A stretch of 64,000 bases of DNA, taken from the NCBI GenBank assembly GCA_947074145.1, contig CAMTOJ010000012.1, forward strand, positions 1 to 64,000, in the 5' to 3' direction. Of this stretch, positions 30,989 to 40,393 are shown one piece after another (positions within the stretch are counted from its first letter, which is position 1; every line of letters starts with the position of its first letter). Made by a program: the position numbers and the translations under genes. The notes under the pieces were generated by a model. That model was not told the origin of the DNA. It saw only the letters and a program-made list of their open reading frames with translations, and searched no databases. This DNA comes from an uncultured Bacteroidales bacterium. Its GTDB lineage: Bacteria > Bacteroidota > Bacteroidia > Bacteroidales > JAUNSR01.

Positions 30989-33361
30989 TTAGTTGTTAAG
31001 TTGTTTATGAAAGAAATAGCGAAATTTTAGAGAGAAATTCCGCCCCGGTTTCTGTAAACTATAATTATCATATAAAAGAGCATCTGTTATATTACCTGCT
31101 TGCACAGCAATGTTAAACCTCCCATTATTTATCGAATAAGTCATATTTATATCATGTGACATCTGTCTTGGAATATAAAGTTTAGCTCCTTCGCCTGCCC
31201 ATGAACGAAAAAATTTCTCTGTAAAAAGTAAATTATATCCCAATGTCAGGTTATTTTTCTTGCCGAATAATCTATAGAAAGTATAAGAGGCATCTGCATT
31301 TCCAAACAAGTAGGGAAGATTTGGAACACGATTATTATAAGTTACGGATTCAGAACCAATAGCAGTATATAATTCTTTATCCCTCATATCATGATAAGAA
31401 AAATTGGATCCGACCACTAAAATATTTTTATAGTAATATCTCAATGTTATATCCGTACCTAATCCTAAAACTTTTCCGTGATTCGCGCTTGTAGCTATAC
31501 CTTTTGACCCAATAGTTCTGATTATATAATCAGTAACATATCTGGAAAATGCTCCAAAATCGATAGTAAAAGAATGTTTCTTATCAAAATAATGAGAGTA
31601 AGAAAGATTCATATTAAAATTGTTGCTGTTTTCAGGTCTTATATTTGCTGCGCCGTTTTCATAATCACCGTCACCGAAAAGTTCTGTATCTGTCGGTAAT
31701 CTATATGTCTTTTCATAAGAAATCTTATATTGAAGGTCTGAAGTGAAGAAATATGTTCCGGCCACTCCATAACCGAAAACATCACTATTTCGGGTTTGTT
31801 CTTCATACTGATCTCTTCCGGTTATTGCAACGTTAACAGGACCACAAACATTAGTGTAATAATATTTACCGAATAATGATGCATTCCATTTATCACTGTG
31901 TACATATTTATATGATAAACCAAGTATATTCTTTTCATTCTTTCTTCTCATAAAGGTTGCAGCACTACTCTGCATTGAATTAGCAGCTGAATTCGTGGTC
32001 TTACGCACATAATGGCTATACATATTATTCAACGAGAAAAAATGATTCTCTCCTATTCGATATTTTAGATTAGCAACACTATAACCGGTTTTCCCATGAA
32101 ATTCGGCAAGAGTAGCAACCCCTTCTCCTTGAGTATCCTTGTCTATATATTCACCACTCCAGTTATATTCACGCGCTACTGTATCAACGTTATTTGTAGA
32201 GACATCGGAATATCTCACACTCAGATCCACATCCAGATTTTTTATAATGAAATTTTTCTTTTCGTAATTCAAAGAGGGTGTTATTGCATTTGAAGTACGA
32301 TATTTACCACCGAAAACGATAGTCATCAGATTTGCATTCTGTATTTGTGCATATTCGCGACTATAATTTAAGCCTACGATAAAACGGTTAGCCCACCTCT
32401 TATTTTCTACTCCTGTCTGAAATATCACAGCCTCATTATGATATTTATCATGAAAGCGGCGAAACCAATCCTCTTGTTGTGACACACTGCTGGTCATAAG
32501 ATCGGTATATTTGGTTTTTATCTTATAATCATTATCTGAATAGTTTTGATATGCATTAAGCTGGAGAATAAAACCTTTTTTTGATGTATATCCGAAGTTC
32601 AAATTTGATTTATGTGTATTAAATGAACCATAAGAATATGAAGCATCAAGATATGTATTGGATGTTTTAGATGTCACTATATTTATAGCTCCACCTAATG
32701 CATCACCACCAAACTCGACCGGAACTACTCCTTTATAGATTTCGATCCTTTCCGCTATATTGACAGGAATATTATTTAATTTAAAAGATGAACCCGACCC
32801 TTCCATCGGTACTCCATCTATAAAGATTTTAATATGTCTTCCTGTAAAACCATTAAGATTTATCTGAGTACCAGAACCAAGTCCCCCTTCTTCTCTTAAT
32901 CTTACTCCTGATACTGTATTAAGGATATGAGCAAGATCAAGAGATGTATTACTTAATTTTTTTGTATCAATTGCGACGGCATTATAAGCTGAGTTGTTAA
33001 TAACATCAACAGCCTTTCCCAATATCTCGACTTCTTCTATCTCCTCAATTTTTGGGATTAATGTTAAATTCATTTTTATGCGTTCACCGTCTAATAATGT
33101 CAAATCTTTTTCGACCGTTTCATACCCCAACGCAGAAACAACAAGAGTATAATGTCCCTGTTTAGCTACTATGTGATAAAGCCCTTCTGAATTGCTGGCA
33201 CTCCCGAATCCTGTATTTTTAAGATATACGGTAGCGAACTCGACAATTCCATTTTCTATTGAAAATATCCTACCTGAAATGACAGCTTCTTTTTTATGGG
33301 CAAAAGCAGATAATGAATTCACCAAAACAACCAAAACCAACACTAAACTCCTAAATTTCAT
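30989..33361 (-). CDS. TonB-dependent outer membrane receptor with CarboxypepD_reg-like N-terminal domain
   Basis: 'ISGRIFSIENGIVEFATVYLKNTGFGSASNSEGLYHIVAKQGHYTLVVSALGYE', plug 'HILNTVSGVRLREEGGLGSGTQINLNGFTGRHIKIFIDGVPMEGSG..IEIYKGVVPVEFGGDALGGAINIVT', beta-barrel to the C-terminus. Confidence 0.93.
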   Translation of the reverse strand: MKFRSLVLVLVVLVNSLSAFAHKKEAVISGRIFSIENGIVEFATVYLKNTGFGSASNSEGLYHIVAKQGHYTLVVSALGYETVEKDLTLLDGERIKMNLTLIPKIEEIEEVEILGKAVDVINNSAYNAVAIDTKKLSNTSLDLAHILNTVSGVRLREEGGLGSGTQINLNGFTGRHIKIFIDGVPMEGSGSSFKLNNIPVNIAERIEIYKGVVPVEFGGDALGGAINIVTSKTSNTYLDASYSYGSFNTHKSNLNFGYTSKKGFILQLNAYQNYSDNDYKIKTKYTDLMTSSVSQQEDWFRRFHDKYHNEAVIFQTGVENKRWANRFIVGLNYSREYAQIQNANLMTIVFGGKYRTSNAITPSLNYEKKNFIIKNLDVDLSVRYSDVSTNNVDTVAREYNWSGEYIDKDTQGEGVATLAEFHGKTGYSVANLKYRIGENHFFSLNNMYSHYVRKTTNSAANSMQSSAATFMRRKNEKNILGLSYKYVHSDKWNASLFGKYYYTNVCGPVNVAITGRDQYEEQTRNSDVFGYGVAGTYFFTSDLQYKISYEKTYRLPTDTELFGDGDYENGAANIRPENSNNFNMNLSYSHYFDKKHSFTIDFGAFSRYVTDYIIRTIGSKGIATSANHGKVLGLGTDITLRYYYKNILVVGSNFSYHDMRDKELYTAIGSESVTYNNRVPNLPYLFGNADASYTFYRLFGKKNNLTLGYNLLFTEKFFRSWAGEGAKLYIPRQMSHDINMTYSINNGRFNIAVQAGNITDALLYDNYSLQKPGRNFSLKFRYFFHKQLNN

Positions 33362-33415
33362 CTACTTAAATGATTATTTTATTTTTATCGTGTCTAAATA
33401 AGACTTTAATGAGCG

Positions 33416-33446
33416 CAAAAGTATACTCTTTTAGAAACCAAACAAA
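33416..33446 (-). promoter_or_regulatory. Bacteroidetes-type sigma-70 promoter for the TonB receptor/DUF4374 operon
   Basis: Plus strand CAAAAGTA-N19-CAAA = minus strand TTTG-N19-TACTTTTG, an exact match to the Bacteroides TTTG / TAnnTTTG consensus. Confidence 0.75.
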
Positions 33447-33694
33447 TATTTTGAAGTAGATCAAATGCTATAAAAATTGGGGTTTAATAACAGAAAAATA
33501 ATAGATGAATCTCAAGTTTTTTCTCTTCACGCTGGCAATTACAAATTCGATATTTTTAAATAGTTATCATTCAAAACATTAGTACTGACTTTAAAGAAAG
33601 ATTGAATAAAAATCAAGCTCTTAAAGTTTAATAACTTCAAGATGGTAGAAATTTCATTTTAGATATATATTATTTTTATTTATTCTAAATTAAA

Positions 33695-33725
33695 ATTGAA
33701 CTTGCAAGAGTATTATATAACTTTG
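33695..33725 (+). promoter_or_regulatory. Bacteroidetes-type promoter for the LysR regulator
   Basis: ATTG-N19-TAACTTTG, ending about 57 nt before the ATG at 33782. Confidence 0.65.
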
Positions 33726-33781
33726 CGTGGGGAAAATGAAGATGAAATAAAATAAAAAAATATAGGATTTACTGATTATTT

Positions 33782-34696
33782 ATGAAGACAAACTTAGAAT
33801 GGCTTAGAACTTTTAAAGCAATATATGAATTAGGTACAATGAGCGATGCAGCAAAAGAACTTAATATTTCTCAACCTGGGGTCAGTCTACATCTTAATTC
33901 ACTTGAGGCTTACGTCGGTCATCCTTTATTTGAACGCGGAACAAGAAAGATGATTCCCAACGAAAGAGCAAAACTTCTATATATAGAAATACTTAGTTCT
34001 ATTTCAAAACTGGAGGAAGTTGAAAATACTTTTCGTAACAAATCAGAAAAAAGAAAACTTACCGTTAGCATCGGAATGTATCCCGGATTATTCCGGCAAC
34101 TTCTTGAACCTCATATTCCTAATCTTGATTTTAATCTGATTCTTCACCTTGAGAATAATGATAAAATGAGGCCTTTACTCGAAAACGGATCAGTAGATAT
34201 GATTATAACGACCGATCATCTTCCTTGTAAGAATACTATTTATGAAGTTCTGGGTAAATCTCAATTCATTCTTGTAGCTGGTAAGAATACCAATATATCA
34301 GATTTTCAAACTCTTAATTTTGAGAATAAAAAACAGATAAGCAGATGGCTTCAGTCCCAAATCTGGTACACGACATCTGATAGGGAAAAATTTATCAAAT
34401 TCTGGAAATTAAACTTTAAAAGGGACCCTGACTTCGCTCCTAATTATACCGTTCCCGATAAATTTTCTATTTTAAGATGCCTAAGCAATGGTGACGGAAT
34501 AGCTGTCTTACCGGCTTCAATATGTCATGATGCTATAACAACGGGGGATATAAAATTTCTTTGGAAAGGTTATGTGGATATGAAAAATACTTTATATTTC
34601 GGACAACGAAAAAAAAGTCTTCTTCATGATGAATTACTCCATCTTAAAGAGATTATCATTCCTGAATTTGAAAAAAGTCATCCCGAAATTTATTGA
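33782..34696 (+). CDS. LysR family transcriptional regulator
   Basis: N-terminal HTH 'NLEWLRTFKAIYELGTMSDAAKELNISQPGVSLHLNSLEAYVGHPLFERGTRKMIPN'. Confidence 0.93.
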   Translation: MKTNLEWLRTFKAIYELGTMSDAAKELNISQPGVSLHLNSLEAYVGHPLFERGTRKMIPNERAKLLYIEILSSISKLEEVENTFRNKSEKRKLTVSIGMYPGLFRQLLEPHIPNLDFNLILHLENNDKMRPLLENGSVDMIITTDHLPCKNTIYEVLGKSQFILVAGKNTNISDFQTLNFENKKQISRWLQSQIWYTTSDREKFIKFWKLNFKRDPDFAPNYTVPDKFSILRCLSNGDGIAVLPASICHDAITTGDIKFLWKGYVDMKNTLYFGQRKKSLLHDELLHLKEIIIPEFEKSHPEIY

Positions 34697-34699
34697 ACT

Positions 34700-34752
34700 A
34701 AAAAAGCGAACTCATAAGATGTCATAATTCTACTTATGGGTTCGCTTTATTT
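34700..34752. terminator. Bidirectional terminator between LysR and acyl-CoA synthetase genes
   Basis: aaagcgaactcataag ... cttatgggttcgcttt with one G-T wobble, flanked by A and T runs. Confidence 0.8.
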
Positions 34753-34771
34753 TTCTATAAATTTAATATTA

Positions 34772-36832
34772 CTACTTTTCTATTCTTAATCTCGCATCCA
34801 CTGCTATAACATCTTCTTCTGAACCCAAAAGAGGATTAATATCGAGCTCTTTTATTTCAGTAGCAAACCTTAATAATGAAGATAATCTAACGATTATTTC
34901 TGCAAACATAAATTCATTCACGCTTTTCTGACCTCTTGTACCTTTTATGATTTTATAAGCTCTTAACGAATGGATCATAGATTCGGCTTCATTAAATGAT
35001 AAAGGAGCAAGACCCGAAGCTATATCTTTAAGTACTTCGACAAATATACCCCCGAGACCGCAAAGTATGATATGACCGAAACGTGGTTCATATTTTGCTC
35101 CGATAAACAATTCTGTTCCTTTTATCATAGGCTGAATCATAACTTCTGTAGCTCCATCAATTGACATGAGCCTATCGAATTCAAATGCAAGATGCTCAGA
35201 AGAATGAATATTAAGAACTACACCTCCGACATCTGTCTTATGTATAGGTCCGACTACTTTAGCCACTATCGGATAGCCGATATTTTCAGCTTCATTAATT
35301 ACTTCATCTTTTGAGCAAGAAACAAAATCAGGAATCATTGGAATATTAGCACAAGCAAATATCTGTTGTACAACTTCGGGATTTACATATCCGTCTTTAT
35401 CTATTGAATCGATTATTTTTCGAAGCCTCGGGACATCGACACCTGTCAGTTGCGGCCCCTCATTACTTGGTGGTGGAACATTATAAACACGGCTGATGGC
35501 AGTTGCAAGGGTTACCTCATCAGAGAAATTCACATTTCCTTTTTCAATAAACATCTTTACCTCATCACCGGCTGTTATTATTGAAGGTAGAATAGGAAAT
35601 ATTGGTTTTTTAGAACTCCTTATCTTTTCATCCAGCACCTTATAGGCATCATAAACCTGCACAAGCCCCGGACTTCCGAAAATTACTGCTATGGCATCAA
35701 TATTCTCAAATTTGTTTTCACAATAATCTATCGCAAGAGCCAAATGTTCAGGTGTCCCTGTTGCAAGAATATCTATCGGGTTTGATACGGCTGAGCCGGG
35801 ATAAAGTCCGGCTTTCAACTCCTCGGCAATTGGTCCGTGAAGATCGGGAACTTCAAGTCCCCCCTTTGATAAAGCATCTGTAAGCATCACTGCCGGGCCC
35901 CCAGCATGTGTAATTATGGCTATATTTTTACCTTTTATCTCTTTAAGAGTAAAAATTGCGGCAACAGTGGTCAGCTCTTCTCGACTGAAACATCTCACAA
36001 TTCCGGCTTTACGAAACAAAGCTTCTACAGCTAGATCACTACTTGCTATTGCTCCCGTGTGAGAAGATGCAGCTCTTGCGCCCGATTCTGAAGAACCTGA
36101 TTTAATAGCTGCAATCTTGCACCCTTTTCTTATCAGAGAAGAAGCATGAAGCAATAGTTTGTCAGGGTCTTTTATATTTTCGATATATAGGAGTTTTATC
36201 TTCGAACTTTCACCCTCCTTATAATTGACATCCATATATTCGAGGATATCCTCAACACCTATTTGAGTTGCATTACCAACCGACCAAATAGAATTGAAAA
36301 CAAGCCCTTTTGCAACCGATGATTCAAGTATATAAACCACTGTTGCTCCTGAACTTGATATAAGATCGGCTCCTTGATGTTTGAATTTTGGTATAGGCAA
36401 AGTAAATACACCATGATAATTGCTATTCATTATTCCTATGCAATTAGGACCAATCAGCGATGCTTTATATATGTTACATATATCTTTAATCCTTTCTTCA
36501 AGCAATTTCCCCTCTGGCGTCTCCTCTGAAAATCCGGCTGACAGGATTATAAACGCTCTGACTTTCTTATCGCGGGCAAGTGTTTCAACTGCATCAGGAC
36601 AAGCCGCAGCAGGTATAGCTATTATAGCCAGATCTGCTTCAGGAACAGTAGAAACATCTTCGTAGCATTTTATACCCTGAACCTCCTTTTCTTTTGGATT
36701 AACTGCATAAAGTTTGCCTTTATATTTTCCTTCTTTAAGATTTCGGATAACCTTTCCTCCGGGTTTTCGGATATTGTCTGATCCTCCAACAACAATTATG
36801 GATTCAGGATTAATCAATTGCCTATTTATCAT
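34772..36832 (-). CDS. NDP-forming acyl-CoA synthetase / acetate-CoA ligase family protein (fused alpha-beta)
   Basis: N-terminal CoA-binding 'INPESIIVVGGSDNIRKPGGKVIRNLKEGKYKGKLYAVNPKEKEVQGIKCYEDVSTVPEADLAIIAIPA', 'SLIGPNCIGIMN', 'AASSHTGAIASSDLAVEALFRKAGIVRC', C-terminal ATP-grasp 'YPIVAKVVGPIHKTDVGGVVLNI'. Confidence 0.92.
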   Translation of the reverse strand: MINRQLINPESIIVVGGSDNIRKPGGKVIRNLKEGKYKGKLYAVNPKEKEVQGIKCYEDVSTVPEADLAIIAIPAAACPDAVETLARDKKVRAFIILSAGFSEETPEGKLLEERIKDICNIYKASLIGPNCIGIMNSNYHGVFTLPIPKFKHQGADLISSSGATVVYILESSVAKGLVFNSIWSVGNATQIGVEDILEYMDVNYKEGESSKIKLLYIENIKDPDKLLLHASSLIRKGCKIAAIKSGSSESGARAASSHTGAIASSDLAVEALFRKAGIVRCFSREELTTVAAIFTLKEIKGKNIAIITHAGGPAVMLTDALSKGGLEVPDLHGPIAEELKAGLYPGSAVSNPIDILATGTPEHLALAIDYCENKFENIDAIAVIFGSPGLVQVYDAYKVLDEKIRSSKKPIFPILPSIITAGDEVKMFIEKGNVNFSDEVTLATAISRVYNVPPPSNEGPQLTGVDVPRLRKIIDSIDKDGYVNPEVVQQIFACANIPMIPDFVSCSKDEVINEAENIGYPIVAKVVGPIHKTDVGGVVLNIHSSEHLAFEFDRLMSIDGATEVMIQPMIKGTELFIGAKYEPRFGHIILCGLGGIFVEVLKDIASGLAPLSFNEAESMIHSLRAYKIIKGTRGQKSVNEFMFAEIIVRLSSLLRFATEIKELDINPLLGSEEDVIAVDARLRIEK

Positions 36833-36940
36833 ATGATATTAATGTTAAGATTCGGTTTACGTCATTTGTATATACAAATGTAAACAAGTTCTTTCTATTA
36901 ACATATAAATGAAACTTATTGCTTTTTGTTTAAATAATAT

Positions 36941-37540
36941 CTATACTATAGCCTGACTCGGACAATTCTTAACACACTTCATACATTGATGGCAGAACAG
37001 CGCATTAGTTGCCTTAACTTGTTTATTCTGTATAACGAAAACCTGTGCAGGGCAACGTTTCACACATTTAGCACATTTGATACATTTTTCATTATCTACA
37101 TTCGGCATAAACGCTTTACCATTTTTACGATTGTGAAACCATCCGAATCGCTTATGGATATGAAAAACAGAGATTGCAATAACAATTAAACCGAATTTTC
37201 CGTGAATACCTCCAAGAGGATTATGTTCTGCTCCTATAATGAAAATAACAGCTACTATAATTCCTGATATAAATGTAATAAAAGATAACCATGATAACCA
37301 TTTTGTTGCTTTAGCATTAAGTTTTCTGACTCTTTTCAACCAGTTTCCCAAACCACCCCAATGAATATAAAGATGATATATTACAGCCGACATACATAAA
37401 AGGCAAACAATTATATGGGTCCATACCCATGTGCGAAATTCTATTCCGATAAATGCATTATTGCCAATAATCTCTAAAAGAATTGAACTGACAGCAGTCA
37501 GCACTCCGAGAATCAATAAAATGATATTAAAACTATACAT
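36941..37540 (-). CDS. Membrane protein (DUF4405-like) with C-terminal 2x[4Fe-4S] ferredoxin domain
   Basis: Four hydrophobic segments followed by 'CIKCAKCVKRCPAQVF' and 'CHQCMKCVKNCPSQAIV'. Confidence 0.85.
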   Translation of the reverse strand: MYSFNIILLILGVLTAVSSILLEIIGNNAFIGIEFRTWVWTHIIVCLLCMSAVIYHLYIHWGGLGNWLKRVRKLNAKATKWLSWLSFITFISGIIVAVIFIIGAEHNPLGGIHGKFGLIVIAISVFHIHKRFGWFHNRKNGKAFMPNVDNEKCIKCAKCVKRCPAQVFVIQNKQVKATNALFCHQCMKCVKNCPSQAIV

Positions 37541-37560
37541 ATATTATGTCTTTATTTATT

Positions 37561-37595
37561 ATGTAAAAATATGTCTTAAAGCACATATTTACATT
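37561..37595. promoter_or_regulatory. Candidate operator palindrome in the divergent AraC / 4Fe-4S intergenic region
   Basis: ATGTAAAAATATGT-cttaaagc-ACATATTTACAT imperfect dyad. Confidence 0.45.
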
Positions 37596-37631
37596 CTTAA
37601 TATTTGCAGATACATATTCTATATTTGCTGA

Positions 37632-38510
37632 ATGAAAAAAGAACCTATAAATAACAACATTGCCGACAATATCTCTTCTATTGCCGAAATCAGAATACTA
37701 AGCGCAAAAAAGAATCCAGATCATTACCCGAAAGGTTATCATCGCCACAATTGCTATCAATTAGTAATAGTAGAAAAAGGTTATCTTGAAATAATGGTAA
37801 ACTGTTTATTACAAAGGATTGAAAAAAACACCATCGTAATGCTTGGAAATGATTTACCGCATGGTTCGATAGTTTATTCTAATGATATAAAAGTAACTTT
37901 AATCCATATTCCTTATTCTTCGGTCTCATGGTGCGCATCTATTCCTGATCTTGAATTAAAGTTTAGATTTATAAAGGAAAGTAGTGCAGGTTATCTTTTC
38001 ACATCTGAAAAATCGACAAAAAAGATTATTGGTTTGAGTAAAAAAATGCTTAAAAGTGAAGGTTTCGGAAAAGTTTCTTTTCTATTTGAACTACTTGATA
38101 TCTTAAGTAATGAATCTGATATTAAAAAGATAATATATGATACTTCTTCTGATATAGCAATTACAAATTTGAAACATCAAAGCCCTATTGATAGAACATT
38201 TGATTATATATACAAACACTATACCGATACATTTACACTCGATGAAATAGCATCATATGCCGGACAAAACCCGACAGCTTTATGTCGGGCGTTCAAAAAA
38301 CGTTCCGGCTTTGCAATATTCAGTTTTATAAATCGTATTCGAATAGAACAAGCTTGTCGCTTACTTCTCGATTATGAACTGTCTATCTCTCAAATTGCGT
38401 TTGTGGTGGGGTATAACTCTTTTTCCCATTTCAGCACTCAGTTTCAACGTATAGTTAATCTTTCACCTACTGAATATCGTCAGAAAAAAATGATTAGGAA
38501 AATCAATTAA
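37632..38510 (+). CDS. AraC family transcriptional regulator
   Basis: C-terminal AraC HTH: 'FTLDEIASYAGQNPTALCRAFKKRSGFAIFSFINRIRIEQACRLLLDYELSISQIAFVVGYNSFSHFSTQFQRIVNLSPTEYRQK'. Confidence 0.93.
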   Translation: MKKEPINNNIADNISSIAEIRILSAKKNPDHYPKGYHRHNCYQLVIVEKGYLEIMVNCLLQRIEKNTIVMLGNDLPHGSIVYSNDIKVTLIHIPYSSVSWCASIPDLELKFRFIKESSAGYLFTSEKSTKKIIGLSKKMLKSEGFGKVSFLFELLDILSNESDIKKIIYDTSSDIAITNLKHQSPIDRTFDYIYKHYTDTFTLDEIASYAGQNPTALCRAFKKRSGFAIFSFINRIRIEQACRLLLDYELSISQIAFVVGYNSFSHFSTQFQRIVNLSPTEYRQKKMIRKIN

Positions 38511-39411
38511 ACAATATCTCTACACGATATTGATTGGGGGTTTTACCTACATTCTGTTTGAACAGTCTTGTAAAATGTTGAGGATATTGAAATCCCAAAC
38601 CATAAGCGATTTCACTTATGGTTTTGGTTGTTGATGCTATTTGTTCTTTAGCCCTATCTATCAGTTTTAACTGAATATATTCCTGAGCTGATTTTCCGGT
38701 TTCTTTCTTTATAAGATCACCAAAATAATTAGGAGAAAGAAACACCTTTTCTGCAAAATACTTCACTGTGGGCAATCCCTTTTCAAGCTGAATATTATTC
38801 TCAAAGTATTCATTAAGATTCATCTCAAATTTCTGAATTATATCAAGATTGACATCCTCTCGTGTTACAAACTGTCGCTCATAAAAACGCATACAATAAT
38901 TCAACAAAAGCTCAATATTCATTGCTATAAGAATCTTGCTATGCTTATCTATAGCATGTGTCAATTCCTGACTAATCTGTTGAAGTAGTTCCATTATCAA
39001 ACTCTTTTCTCTTTCTGAAAGATGCAAGGCTTCATAAGATGAATAAGAAAAGAAATTGAATTTTCCAATATTATGACCTAATGAAGTTCGTCTAATAAGA
39101 TCGGGATGAAATAATATTCCATAAACTTCAGGTTTCACTTCATCCTGTACTGTAACCACATCAACGATTTGTCCCGGAGCGAAACTTACTATTGTACCCT
39201 CTTGATAATCATATTTTTGACGTCCGTATTTAATATCGCATGATTTTGAACATTTTAGATATAAAGCATAGATGCCATAATGCATTCTGATATTATTGAC
39301 AACTTTGGTCGCTTTTGTCAGATCTATCACCGAAACTAAAGGATGAAGAGTTTCAAGACCATAAAGTTTATTATATGCATCTACACTATCAAGATGAATT
39401 ACATTTTCCAT
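38503..39411 (-). CDS. AraC family transcriptional regulator
   Basis: C-terminal HTH: 'TVKYFAEKVFLSPNYFGDLIKKETGKSAQEYIQLKLIDRAKEQIASTTKTISEIAYGLGFQYPQHFTRLFKQNVGKTPNQYR'. Overlaps the convergent AraC gene by 8 bp. Confidence 0.93.
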   Translation of the reverse strand: MENVIHLDSVDAYNKLYGLETLHPLVSVIDLTKATKVVNNIRMHYGIYALYLKCSKSCDIKYGRQKYDYQEGTIVSFAPGQIVDVVTVQDEVKPEVYGILFHPDLIRRTSLGHNIGKFNFFSYSSYEALHLSEREKSLIMELLQQISQELTHAIDKHSKILIAMNIELLLNYCMRFYERQFVTREDVNLDIIQKFEMNLNEYFENNIQLEKGLPTVKYFAEKVFLSPNYFGDLIKKETGKSAQEYIQLKLIDRAKEQIASTTKTISEIAYGLGFQYPQHFTRLFKQNVGKTPNQYRVEILFN

Positions 39412-39618
39412 ACTATTTTTCTGTTTTATGTAAAGGTATAATGTTTTATGAATGTGTCTAATATGACCGGATAATTATCAGTAATTATGGTAATGAACTC
39501 TGTAATATATATACAATGCATGGCAAAATCTGACAATAATTTTGTACAGAACAAAAAGATATGATAAGAGATTATCAATCTTATAATAACAAGTCAGAAT
39601 AAATCAAAACAGAAAACT

Positions 39619-40182
39619 ATGGAATTAAAAGATTTTTTAGACAAAGTCGACAATAGGGAAATGATTGTATGGGGAACGGAAGAATATAAATTTATGGCAA
39701 ATATTAGCCAAGAAGCAATGAAAATAACTTGCAAGTTGAATAATTCCTATAATACGCCTGAGCAGATAATATCTCTGTTTTCCGAATTAACAGGCAGAAT
39801 GATTGATGAGAATTTCGGACTTTTCCCACCTTTTTATACAGATTTCGGGAAAAATATTAAGTTAGGCAAAAACGTGTTCATTAATTCGGGTTGTCAGTTT
39901 CAGGATCAGGGTGGTATATATATAGGAGATTATTCTCTCATAGGACCTAAAACTGTGCTTGCGACTTTAAATCATTGCTTCGCTCCTGAAGATCGGGGTT
40001 CTCTAATTCCGGCTCCTATAAGAATCGGGAAATGCGTCTGGATTGGTGCTAATGTCACTATTGTTCCGGGTATAACAATCGGTGATAATGCAATAATTGG
40101 AGCCGGTGCTGTAGTTACTAAAGATGTACCTGAAAATACTATTTATGCTGGTGTTCCTGCTAAACAGATTGGAATAATATAA
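39619..40182 (+). CDS. Sugar O-acetyltransferase (left-handed beta-helix, maltose/nodulation acetyltransferase type)
   Basis: Hexapeptide repeats: 'FPPFYTDFGKNIKLGKNVFINSGCQFQDQGGIYIGDYSLIGPKTVLATLNH', 'IGKCVWIGANVTIVPGITIGDNAIIGAGAVVTKDVPENTIYAGVPAKQI'. Confidence 0.92.
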   Translation: MELKDFLDKVDNREMIVWGTEEYKFMANISQEAMKITCKLNNSYNTPEQIISLFSELTGRMIDENFGLFPPFYTDFGKNIKLGKNVFINSGCQFQDQGGIYIGDYSLIGPKTVLATLNHCFAPEDRGSLIPAPIRIGKCVWIGANVTIVPGITIGDNAIIGAGAVVTKDVPENTIYAGVPAKQIGII

Positions 40183-40283
40183 AGAAACTCTTTCTCCTAT
40201 AAAAGCGCTATATTTCAACCAGTTAGCTTTATAACCATTTGGTTTAATGCTACATTTATTTTGAAAAAGAGTTATATAATAAA

Positions 40284-40318
40284 ATTAGCATCAATACATT
40301 TATTGTATTGATGCTAAT
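40284..40318 (+). terminator. Hairpin downstream of the acetyltransferase gene
   Basis: attagcatcaataca ... tgtattgatgctaat; T-run weak. Confidence 0.5.
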
Positions 40319-40393
40319 TGAAATACTCTTTATTATCAATGGTAAAAAGAATATTTTTAAATTATGCCTTTATATTTATAATTCAAATAATTA

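Noticed and set aside
34772-36832. Lysine acetyltransferase (Pat/PatZ-type) fusion
   Set aside because: ACD-like domains present but no C-terminal GNAT domain; the protein ends shortly after the ATP-grasp region.
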